DNA of 8,123 bases, taken from assembly GCA_001816655.1 (NCBI GenBank), contig MHCP01000020.1, forward strand, positions 3,071-11,193, read 5' to 3'. The notes under the pieces were generated by a model that made no database searches, was not told where the DNA came from, and was given only the letters and a program-made list of their open reading frames with translations. Source of the DNA: Candidatus Woykebacteria bacterium RBG_13_40_15. GTDB lineage: Bacteria; Patescibacteria; Microgenomatia; Woykebacterales; RBG-16-39-9b. A program made the translations under genes and the position numbers. Shown one piece after another: positions 1 to 4,291 of the stretch; the first letter of the stretch is position 1; each line of letters opens with the position of its first letter.

Positions 1-2
1 GG

Positions 3-335
3 GGTCAGAATGGTGCCAGTGCTTATAGAGCAGCTGGTTATGCGGTAAAGAACAATGATATTGCATCTTCCGCAGCTTCGAGGCTGTTAAAGCATGTGAG
101 GGTGCAAGAGATAATAAATTTGAGGGTCGAACTGGCGACTATACATTTGAAGGCACTAGCCCCAAAGGCGACCGAGAGACTGGGTGAAATCCTATCAGAT
201 CCGAAAACCCACCCATCAACAGTAGTTGCAGCAGCGAAAGAGATACTGGATCGTTCTGGTGTCAAATCCCCGGATGTAGCAGACCATCCAATAAATATCA
301 TCTTACAAGGTGAAATTAACGAGTACGCAACTTAA
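3..335 (+). CDS. Terminase small subunit-like protein, 5' end outside window
   Basis: The reading frame is open from base 3 to a TAA at 333-335, giving 110 visible residues; the true start lies upstream of the window. The visible N-terminus has the signature of the small-terminase helix-turn-helix family: GASAYRAAGY, then AASRLLKHVRVQEIIN. Known members read roughly as N-A-A-x-x-AGY ... S-x-x-LL-x-x-x-V-x-x-x-I. The rest is a helical region (LATIHLKALAPKATERLGEIL) and a region rich in small residues (VVAAAKEILDRSGV), as in the oligomerisation part of these proteins. In phages the small subunit binds the packaging site on DNA and hands it to the large ATPase/nuclease subunit. Here no large subunit follows: noncoding DNA and then an opposing recombinase gene come next. 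GTG at 96 could be taken as a start, but the conserved helix-turn-helix lies upstream of it in the same frame, so that start would cut the domain. The family call rests on motif pattern only. Confidence 0.7.
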   Translation, partial: GQNGASAYRAAGYAVKNNDIASSAASRLLKHVRVQEIINLRVELATIHLKALAPKATERLGEILSDPKTHPSTVVAAAKEILDRSGVKSPDVADHPINIILQGEINEYAT

Positions 336-466
336 AGTTTCCTTTTAACGCACCCCTTTTACTATCACCACAATGAACCAGCATAAACTTACCCTTAGCA
401 GATAAATAGGCGTTGCTCAAATTCCCATCTATCTCCGAAGTGACTTACCCGCGGCGAGAAAGTTGT

Positions 467-489
467 CCGTGTTCGCCCGGCGAATACGG
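467..489. repeat. 23-bp near-perfect palindrome
   Basis: The arms CCGTGTTCGCC and GGCGAATACGG flank a single central C. Ten of the eleven pairs are Watson-Crick and the other is G/T. It lies in the 240-base noncoding stretch between the terminase-like gene and the recombinase. There is no T-run after it, so it does not look like a terminator. A protein-binding operator, a packaging or resolution site, or a recombination core are all possible, and the sequence does not decide between them. CCGCGG, a small palindrome, lies just upstream at 449-454. Confidence 0.6.
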
Positions 490-535
490 TGTTCCAGGTA
501 AAAATCTAAGGAGATCGTCGAAAAAGCAGTATTTG

Positions 536-553
536 AAACAGGAGCTGTTTTTT
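536..553 (+). terminator. Weak intrinsic terminator-like hairpin
   Basis: AAACAG (536-541) pairs with CTGTTT (545-550) across a GAG loop, and six T residues run from 548 to 553. The stem has only two G-C pairs and a three-base loop, so it would be a weak terminator. It is placed to end plus-strand transcripts from the terminase-like gene about 200 bases downstream of its stop codon. The AT-rich composition could also produce it by chance. Confidence 0.35.
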
Positions 554-561
554 GAGCCTAA

Positions 562-589
562 CGTTCAGTTAACGGTCATTTACTGAACG
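562..589. repeat. Inverted repeat across the recombinase stop codon
   Basis: CGTTCAGT (562-569) and ACTGAACG (582-589) form a perfect 8-bp inverted repeat with a 12-base spacer. The stop codon of the minus-strand recombinase (576-578) lies in the spacer. The repeat could fold at the 3' end of the recombinase mRNA, or be a DNA site recognised by the recombinase or another protein. Neither is shown by the sequence. Confidence 0.5.
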
Positions 590-1283
590 AAAATGGCTTA
601 TAAATCGGGTTCTCTAGGATGTATTTAACGCTGGATTTTCCCAAAGAAAACTGGTTGCCGATGCTTTCCAGGCTTTCCTTTTTCCTTAGTCTAAACATCT
701 CCTCAACTAATTGAAGTTTCTTTGGTACTGGTACTAGGTCAGTTACCTTAGCTTTCTTGCGTCTTTTCAACCGAAAGCCAAAAGGAACCTTGTCAGGACT
801 ACCAAGCCGTCTTTGCTGTCTGGTTAGTTCAAGCAGCGCATCTTTGGTTCGTTCACTAACCAAGTCCCGTTCCATTTGGGCCATAGCGCCCATAAGAGTC
901 AAAAAGAACTTCCCGGTGGCAGAAGTGGTATCTATGTTTTCATTCAAAGAGAAGAAAGCAATATCATTTTTAACAAAGATGTCTTCAACCAAGTAAAGTA
1001 GATCTTTGGTTCGCCGGGTCAGCCGGTCTAGTTTATAGACCACTACAGCGTCAATCTGCTTTTTAGTAGCTAGGTCGATAAGACGCTGTAGGCCATCGCG
1101 GTTGATATTCTTAGCGCTTTTGCCCTCATCAGAGATAATCTCCAGCAAGTCTAAGTCTTTGAACTTAGCGTAGGTTTCGATCTTGTATTTTTGGTTGTCT
1201 AAACTAATACCGTTCAGAGCCTGTTCAGAGGTTGATACCCGGATATAGCCAACTGCTTTTTTGTCTGTCTTTTTATTTTCCAT
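576..1283 (-). CDS. Serine recombinase, short form (resolvase/invertase superfamily)
   Basis: This 235-residue protein has the serine recombinase catalytic domain at residues 10-150. The active-site motif YIRVSTSEQ carries Arg15 and the nucleophile Ser17. YKLDRLTR carries Asp86, Arg87 and Arg90, and QMERDLVSERT (136-146) begins the long helix E. Such enzymes cut both DNA strands at two sites through a phosphoserine link and rejoin them. After the catalytic core, residues 165-228 look like the start of the recombinase domain of large serine recombinases (PFGFRL, an EEMFRLRKKESLESIG helix, ILENPIY). The protein then stops eight residues later. The zinc-ribbon and coiled-coil parts of 450-550-residue integrases are absent. 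It is longer than a simple resolvase (about 185 residues) and lacks a typical resolvase ending. The ATG start overlaps the upstream ribbon-helix-helix gene by 11 bases, so the two are probably one translationally coupled unit. It could resolve multimers, invert DNA or integrate; the choice is not visible. Confidence 0.9.
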   Translation of the reverse strand: MENKKTDKKAVGYIRVSTSEQALNGISLDNQKYKIETYAKFKDLDLLEIISDEGKSAKNINRDGLQRLIDLATKKQIDAVVVYKLDRLTRRTKDLLYLVEDIFVKNDIAFFSLNENIDTTSATGKFFLTLMGAMAQMERDLVSERTKDALLELTRQQRRLGSPDKVPFGFRLKRRKKAKVTDLVPVPKKLQLVEEMFRLRKKESLESIGNQFSLGKSSVKYILENPIYKPFSFSK

Positions 1284-1455
1284 ACTTTGTTTCTTTGGGC
1301 GGTTGCTGCTTAATCCTTTTGATCTTTTCAGCGACAGCCTGTCTAATAAAGGTTGACTTTGTGACGCGCATTTCGTGCGCCATCTCGAAAGCTTCGTTGT
1401 CTAACTCTACCGGGACAGGGATGTTCCAAGACTTTTTAGGTTTGTTAGTAATCAT
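1273..1455 (-). CDS. Ribbon-helix-helix DNA-binding protein
   Basis: This 60-residue protein fits a single ribbon-helix-helix fold of the CopG/MetJ/Arc type. A short beta strand (WNIPVPVEL, residues 10-18) is followed by a helix (NEAFEMAHEMR) and, after a turn at VTKS, a second helix (STFIRQAVAEKIKRI). Members dimerise through the strands and bind operator DNA, usually as autorepressors, antitoxins or plasmid copy-control factors. It starts with ATG at 1453-1455 and its last four codons overlap the start of the recombinase, so it may regulate that gene and its own promoter. No toxin gene is adjacent, which argues against an antitoxin role. It could instead be an accessory factor of the recombinase. 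The predicted transcript start leaves only about three bases before the ATG. Confidence 0.7.
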   Translation of the reverse strand: MITNKPKKSWNIPVPVELDNEAFEMAHEMRVTKSTFIRQAVAEKIKRIKQQPPKETKYGK

Positions 1456-1493
1456 ATTGTAGCGATTGTAGCAGATGTATAAGTAGTTGTCAA
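1456..1493 (-). promoter_or_regulatory. Consensus sigma-70 promoter, near-leaderless, for RHH-recombinase operon
   Basis: On the minus strand TTGACA (1488-1493) and TACAAT (1465-1470) are separated by exactly 17 bases. Counting seven bases past the -10 box puts the start near 1458, three bases before the ATG at 1455. There is thus no room for a Shine-Dalgarno site, and the mRNA should be leaderless or nearly so. TACAAT occurs again at 1456-1461, giving the tandem sequence GCTACAATCGCTACAAT directly before the start codon. This may be a binding site for the encoded protein or chance. Confidence 0.75.
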
Positions 1494-1899
1494 GTGGTAA
1501 CTTGGTTTATGCGGTAATGCCGGCCCGATTTTGGGTATAAAAGTTGCTCGTTGTAGTGGCGCCGGCAGGCGACTCGGAACTACATCTAGGTATCACCGCG
1601 GCTATAGTCACCATATCTATAGGGGTAGGGGGGGGTAGACGGTGCCGTTGCTTTTTTTGGAAGCGCTACTTTTTGAAATCTCAAGAATTGAAAACCGTGG
1701 GTCGTTGGAAGGGGGGTATAGGCACGGCCTGTACCCGTACCTCTTTTTTATTGATATAGCCGGCAGTTACCAAAAATACCTCCAGCACTTGTTGTCAACT
1801 TGTAAGGCCTGCTCCACTACCCAACGGGCAGAACCCTAGCCAAATCCAACACCCTTCTATTCAAGCAATGCTCCTAGTGAAAACCAGGTCTCCCAGTAT
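1494..1899. other. Noncoding stretch, G-rich and hairpin-bearing
   Basis: I see no credible gene here. The longest plus-strand frames (1544-1759 and 1642-1839) read through G-tracts and hairpins, give low-complexity products and lack ribosome binding sites. Visible structure: an 8-G run at 1628-1635 after GGGGTA; a possible hairpin with arms TGTAGT (1552-1557) and ACTACA (1579-1584) enclosing CGCC-GGCA-GGCG; and a strong hairpin at 1714-1736. GCCGGC occurs three times (1519, 1562 and 1761 region). The stretch separates the 3' end of the membrane-protein operon from the promoter of the RHH-recombinase pair. It may be a structured RNA, an origin or attachment region, or a decayed gene. Confidence 0.4.
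1714..1749 (+). terminator. Strong hairpin followed by T6, terminator-like
   Basis: GGGTATAGGC (1714-1723) pairs with GCCTGTACCC (1727-1736) over ten positions, one of them a wobble pair, around a three-base ACG loop. Six T residues follow at 1744-1749, seven bases past the stem, which is further than usual for an intrinsic terminator. No plus-strand gene lies upstream, so if it works it ends an unrecognised RNA or stops readthrough towards the convergent minus-strand operon. Confidence 0.35.
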
Positions 1900-2202
1900 C
1901 TAGTAATCCAAGGCACCTGAATCTGGTGATTCCCTCAAGTACCAATCTATATAAGCGGCTAGCCCTTTTATGGTTCTAGCTATATCTGGATTATAAATCA
2001 ACAACAGTAATAAAATTACTGCACTAACTAAACAAATAGTCAAAATCTTCTTTTGGGATTCTAACTCTTTAATTTTATTTTGATAATAGTCTTTGATAGA
2101 TTCTCTTGACGGTTCTCTTGGTTTGTTAGGTGCGGTGTTGTCCAAACCCTCCACTAATTTGCCAAATCTTAAGACCTCTTCCTTACTAGCTACCTTGCTC
2201 AT
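1900..2202 (-). CDS. Small predicted membrane protein, unknown function
   Basis: I do not recognise this 100-residue protein. It has a charged N-terminal half with a probable coiled-coil stretch (residues 34-50, ESIKDYYQNKIKELESQ). One strong membrane segment follows at 52-70 (KILTICLVSAVILLLLLIY), then a 30-residue tail ending in SGALDY. The start chosen is the ATG at 2200-2202, because it forms an ATGA overlap with the stop of the upstream gene, a usual sign of translational coupling. An ATG five codons further upstream (2215-2217) would give 105 residues; neither has a clear Shine-Dalgarno site. It is the last gene of a three-gene minus-strand operon whose products all carry one predicted membrane segment. 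They may form a complex, perhaps for host exclusion or envelope modification, but nothing in the sequence shows this. Confidence 0.6.
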   Translation of the reverse strand: MSKVASKEEVLRFGKLVEGLDNTAPNKPREPSRESIKDYYQNKIKELESQKKILTICLVSAVILLLLLIYNPDIARTIKGLAAYIDWYLRESPDSGALDY

Positions 2203-2444
2203 AAGATTTTTACACATTCTTTATATTTTGCTTCGTCGAAAACTACTTCCTCTCCCCAATCTGGAGTTGCATTACCTCCGTAAAGAATTGGTCCTCTTTC
2301 GCCACGATCAACAACTCTTGTTGCAGCATTTAAGCAATCAGCCTTTATGGTTGGTCGAGCAATTAGGAAATAGTAAGCTGTAAACAAAGCTGAGGCTAAG
2401 ACAGCCAGACACAAAACCAAAAAAGTCAATTTAAATACACTCAT
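2199..2444 (-). CDS. Small predicted membrane-anchored protein, unknown function
   Basis: This 81-residue protein begins with a hydrophobic segment at residues 5-29 (FKLTFLVLCLAVLASALFTA and following), after one Lys, and so should sit in the membrane with its C-terminus probably outside. The outer part has two cysteines (Cys37 and Cys77) that could form a disulfide, and a Gly-rich turn RGERGPILYGG at 47-57. It could also be a secreted protein, since ASALFTA is a possible signal-peptide region, though no clear cleavage site is seen. The start is five bases after the stop of the upstream gene, and its stop overlaps the next start by four bases. A 13-bp palindrome, CATAAT-G-ATTATG (2442-2454), covers this start codon and the previous stop. 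I do not recognise the family. Confidence 0.6.
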   Translation of the reverse strand: MSVFKLTFLVLCLAVLASALFTAYYFLIARPTIKADCLNAATRVVDRGERGPILYGGNATPDWGEEVVFDEAKYKECVKIL

Positions 2445-2449
2445 AATGA

Positions 2450-3073
2450 TTATGGTAAAGGTATTCCTTGGTTGCTTAATGCTTGTTTATAGCCGTCGTA
2501 CATTCCAGCACAAACCTCCGAACAGGAAGCTATTATTTGTAATGCTTGAGATTCCCACTGGCGATAGGTTGCTGTTAAAGAATTGATGTTATTAGTTATT
2601 GCTTGAAGTGCCGGTTTATAAATTGATTCCGCCGTTTGCACACAACTTAATTGTAATTCCGGTGTGGATAAACTTTTGCATCCTTCAGCTTCTTCATTCC
2701 ATTTGTCATATAGAATTGTCCATTTATCCTTTTCATATTTAATCTTGATCGCATTGTTGCCCATCTTTTGAAGCAAATCATCCAGAGCAGTAATTTTACC
2801 GGACTCGTCTGTAGAAACTGTTTGGGAAGATGATTGTTGAACAGTAGATGTAGGAATTGACTTGGCGGTTGTGCCTTTAACTTCTTCTTTCGATTCGTCC
2901 TTTTTAGGGTCTTCCTTCGTTATCTCCGCGGATTTTGTAGCTTCAGGAGTAACAGAACCTATATCGGATTTGCCCAAACTTGTTTTGAATTTAGTCCCTG
3001 CAAAAAAGACGCCGGTGGCGATAATCAAAAAACCGACTATTAAAAGCAATTTTACATTTAATTTAGTAATCAT
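2450..3073 (-). CDS. Membrane-anchored protein with helical Cys-containing C-terminal domain, unknown
   Basis: The 207-residue product begins with a membrane segment at residues 9-26 (LLLIVGFLIIATGVFFAG). A long polar linker rich in Ser, Thr, Lys and Glu follows (about 30-90), typical of an extracellular tether. The C-terminal domain (95-207) appears helical and contains four cysteines, Cys132, Cys144, Cys184 and Cys188, which could pair as disulfides outside the cell. Several Trp and Tyr residues lie between them (KWTILYDKWNEEAE, YRQWESQ). It is the first gene of the three-gene operon and is read from a perfect consensus promoter with almost no leader. The function is unknown. Position and topology would suit a surface protein expressed in the maintenance state, for example one that blocks superinfection, but that is inference. 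Confidence 0.65.
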   Translation of the reverse strand: MITKLNVKLLLIVGFLIIATGVFFAGTKFKTSLGKSDIGSVTPEATKSAEITKEDPKKDESKEEVKGTTAKSIPTSTVQQSSSQTVSTDESGKITALDDLLQKMGNNAIKIKYEKDKWTILYDKWNEEAEGCKSLSTPELQLSCVQTAESIYKPALQAITNNINSLTATYRQWESQALQIIASCSEVCAGMYDGYKQALSNQGIPLP

Positions 3074-3110
3074 CAGAGGGGATTATAAACTATGGGTTTA
3101 TAAATGTCAA
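3074..3110 (-). promoter_or_regulatory. Perfect sigma-70 promoter, near-leaderless, for membrane-protein operon
   Basis: On the minus strand TTGACA (3105-3110) and TATAAT (3082-3087) are both perfect and separated by 17 bases. The predicted start near 3075 leaves about two bases before the ATG at 3071-3073, so the transcript should be leaderless or nearly so. The -10 box lies within the left arm of an inverted repeat (3083-3103), so a protein bound there would block this promoter. Confidence 0.8.
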
Positions 3111-3150
3111 GCTTAGCCCGAGACCAATTATAAACTGTCAGATTATAAAA
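3083..3150. promoter_or_regulatory. Operator-like array of TTATAAA elements between divergent genes
   Basis: TTATAAAC (3083-3090) and GTTTATAA (3096-3103) form a perfect inverted repeat with a 5-base spacer. Two further copies in direct orientation, TTATAAAC at 3128-3135 and TTATAAAA at 3143-3150, lead towards the XRE gene at 3182. The palindrome covers the -10 box of the minus-strand operon, and the direct copies include the best -10 candidates for the XRE gene (TATAAA at 3129 or 3144), for which no good -35 box is visible. The likely reader is the neighbouring XRE protein. The elements are AT-rich and resemble -10 boxes, so part of the pattern may be promoter sequence. Confidence 0.5.
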
Positions 3151-3181
3151 AATTTAATTCCTACCTGTTAGCCTTGAAGTA

Positions 3182-3394
3182 ATGATTACCAAAAAGGATG
3201 TAAAGCTTGGTAGGAATATTAGAAAGTTGCGCAAATTGACTAGTTTGACTCAAGAAGAAGTAGCTGAGAGAGTAGGGATAAGTACTACTTACATGGGATA
3301 TATCGAAATTGGACAAAAGAAACCATCTTTAAAAGTAATAAATAAAATAGCGGAAATCCTTAAAGTCAAAGTTAGAGATTTGTTTCCTTATTAA
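3182..3394 (+). CDS. XRE-family transcriptional regulator (Cro/C1-type helix-turn-helix)
   Basis: This 70-residue protein is a single Cro/C1-type helix-turn-helix domain. Residues 9-20 form the first helix (LGRNIRKLRKLT), SLTQEEVAERVGIS gives helix 2 and the turn, TTYMGYIEIGQKKPSL gives the recognition helix with the typical E-x-G-x-x-x-P-S ending, and KVINKIAEILKVKVRDLF is the closing helix pair. Such proteins bind palindromic operators as dimers, usually as repressors of their own and divergent genes. It has no extra dimerisation or protease-sensitive domain, so any induction would need a partner. The gene is divergent from the membrane-protein operon and separated from it by 108 bases with four TTATAAA elements. 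Its 3' end overlaps the convergent gene at 3372-3803 by 23 bases. The ATG has no strong Shine-Dalgarno site. Confidence 0.9.
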   Translation: MITKKDVKLGRNIRKLRKLTSLTQEEVAERVGISTTYMGYIEIGQKKPSLKVINKIAEILKVKVRDLFPY

Positions 3395-3803
3395 CTGTAC
3401 CAAAATTAAAAGTTCTGTCCAATAATTCTTTAGTCTGGCTGCCTAAAGTATCATAAATATCATTTGGTATACCATTTATGCTGCTTAACCAGTGGTACCC
3501 AGGCTTGCTTTCAACAATTTCAAACCAATCAGGTTTCCGGGTTGAGTAAATACTGAAATGATCAACATTCAAAATATAGGGGTTGTCATTTAAATCCTTC
3601 CTGAATACATCCATCCCAGCTACAGCTGTGCTTGGGCCGGAGTGAGGAGTTACCAAACTGATACAAGCGGACCCTGTGGTGAATAAATAGTTATCGGGTA
3701 GGGCAACTTCGACTAGGGGAGAGTCTGGCAATTCTTTCACTTGCCACTCGTAATCACCAAAGAAATTATTTAGCTCTTCATAACCAGCAAACTTCCTTTT
3801 CAT
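3372..3803 (-). CDS. Hypothetical protein, 143 residues
   Basis: I do not recognise this protein. It is soluble by composition, with mixed alpha and beta character, and rich in aromatic residues. Its N-terminal part is acidic (residues 8-30, with YEELNNFFGDYEW), a strand-rich middle includes FTTGSACISLVTPHSG (41-56) and DHFSIYSTRKPDWFEIV (81-97), and it ends in a short helical tail (QTKELLDRTF). No catalytic motif, membrane segment or zinc site is visible. The start at 3801-3803 lies two bases after the stop of the winged-helix gene and has no Shine-Dalgarno site of its own, so translation probably depends on the upstream gene. The two form an operon from the promoter at 4145-4179. Its last eight codons overlap the 3' end of the convergent XRE gene. 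Confidence 0.6.
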   Translation of the reverse strand: MKRKFAGYEELNNFFGDYEWQVKELPDSPLVEVALPDNYLFTTGSACISLVTPHSGPSTAVAGMDVFRKDLNDNPYILNVDHFSIYSTRKPDWFEIVESKPGYHWLSSINGIPNDIYDTLGSQTKELLDRTFNFGTVNKETNL

Positions 3804-3805
3804 TG

Positions 3806-4132
3806 TTATACCCAGTAAGTAATAAAACCAAGAGCCCGATTCAGTTTTTTAGGCTCAAAACCAAGATCGCTTTCCAGTTGCCACAGAGGATCCCGTTCGG
3901 AGATTAGCTTTTGAATATGACCTTCCTTGGAAAGTGCCCCCAAGGTTCCCCCTAAAGAACGCTCGATGTCTTTATTTTTATTTGCGTCAACATAGCCAGG
4001 TTCTTCCTTAATAAACCCTAGTATCTCAGAAGAACGGAACTTATTGCTGCCTCGTTTATTATCGCGAATAAACTTTATAATCCATAGAAGCACAAATTGT
4101 TGCTGCCATGCTAAATCAGAAAATTTTCTCAT
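3806..4132 (-). CDS. Probable winged-helix DNA-binding protein
   Basis: This 108-residue protein reads like a winged helix-turn-helix fold. Helix 1 is AWQQQFVLLWIIKFIRDN (8-25), helix 2 is RSSEILGFIKEE (33-44), and the recognition helix is DIERSLGGTLGALSKEGH (55-72). A strand-turn-strand wing follows (IQKLISERDPLWQLE, 73-87). An alternation of sequence-reading helix and 'GALSKEGHIQKL...WQL' wing is common in small regulators and plasmid initiator proteins. No exact family is recognised. It is the first gene on the minus side of the divergent control region and has a strong AGGAGG site five bases before its ATG (4130-4132). It is therefore the best candidate to bind the palindrome at 4173-4191 and to set the balance with the replication operon. 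Confidence 0.6.
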   Translation of the reverse strand: MRKFSDLAWQQQFVLLWIIKFIRDNKRGSNKFRSSEILGFIKEEPGYVDANKNKDIERSLGGTLGALSKEGHIQKLISERDPLWQLESDLGFEPKKLNRALGFITYWV

Positions 4133-4144
4133 TTTAGCCTCCTA

Positions 4145-4179
4145 CATGATAATTATACAACTACTACGAGTATTGTCAA
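4145..4179 (-). promoter_or_regulatory. Sigma-70 promoter for winged-helix gene
   Basis: On the minus strand a perfect TTGACA (4174-4179) and a perfect TATAAT (4152-4157) are separated by 16 bases. The predicted start near 4145 gives a 13-base leader that contains AGGAGG. In contrast to the other two minus-strand promoters, this one supplies a normal ribosome binding site. Its -35 box sits in the left arm of the palindrome at 4173-4191. Confidence 0.8.
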
Positions 4180-4191
4180 GTACCTTGACAA
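4173..4191. promoter_or_regulatory. 19-bp palindromic operator spanning both divergent -35 boxes
   Basis: TTGTCAAG and CTTGACAA form a perfect inverted repeat around a TAC centre. The left arm holds the minus-strand -35 box and the right arm the plus-strand -35 box, with only five bases between the two boxes. A dimer bound here would cover both promoters, and two RNA polymerases could not bind at once. Because consensus -35 boxes facing apart are complementary in sequence, part of the symmetry follows from that, but the G-TAC-C extension goes beyond it. Confidence 0.65.
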
Positions 4192-4220
4192 CGACGAGTT
4201 TTTGTGCTAATCTCTTTTTA
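4185..4220 (+). promoter_or_regulatory. Promoter of the replication operon
   Basis: A perfect TTGACA (4185-4190) is followed after 17 bases by TAATCT (4208-4213), with a TG one base before the -10 box (TGCTAATCT), which is the extended -10 form. Transcription should start near 4220. The leader of about 72 bases before the first gene contains the hairpin at 4233-4263. Confidence 0.75.
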
Positions 4221-4232
4221 GAGGTTAGTTTC

Positions 4233-4263
4233 AACCCGTAGCAATTTTGCTGTCGGGTTTTTT
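4233..4263 (+). terminator. Attenuator-like hairpin in the replication operon leader
   Basis: AACCCG (4233-4238) pairs with CGGGTT (4254-4259), and an inner AGCA/TGCT helix (4240-4243 and 4248-4251) closes an ATTT loop. Six T residues run from 4258 to 4263, followed by CGTGCC. This has the form of an intrinsic terminator, yet it lies between the promoter and the first gene, so full transcription of the operon would need readthrough or antitermination. The same TTTTCGTGCC tail follows the hairpin at 7493-7522. Confidence 0.6.
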
Positions 4264-4291
4264 CGTGCCAAAAATAGGAAGGACGGACAAG

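Noticed and set aside
38..301. Minus-strand open frame of 87 codons opposite the terminase-like gene
   Set aside because: The plus-strand frame has the family motifs; the opposite frame has low-complexity Ser/Ala-rich content.
336..575. Remnant of a large terminase subunit after the small-subunit-like gene
   Set aside because: I translated the stretch by eye and found only short frames; no Walker motif or nuclease motif is visible.
1785..1805. TTGACA-like sequence on the minus strand as a further promoter
   Set aside because: No acceptable -10 box lies 16-18 bases downstream and no minus-strand gene follows.
1544..1839. Two overlapping plus-strand open frames of 65 and 71 codons
   Set aside because: They run through G-tracts and hairpins, have low-complexity products, lack ribosome binding sites and match no recognisable fold.
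1494..1899. tRNA or CRISPR array in the long noncoding stretch
   Set aside because: There is no T-arm-like GTTCGAATC sequence with matching acceptor arms, and no regularly spaced direct repeats.
4247..4291. Upstream start extending the mini zinc protein by 15 residues
   Set aside because: The start would lie inside the leader hairpin; ATG at 4292 has a well-spaced AGGAAGG site.
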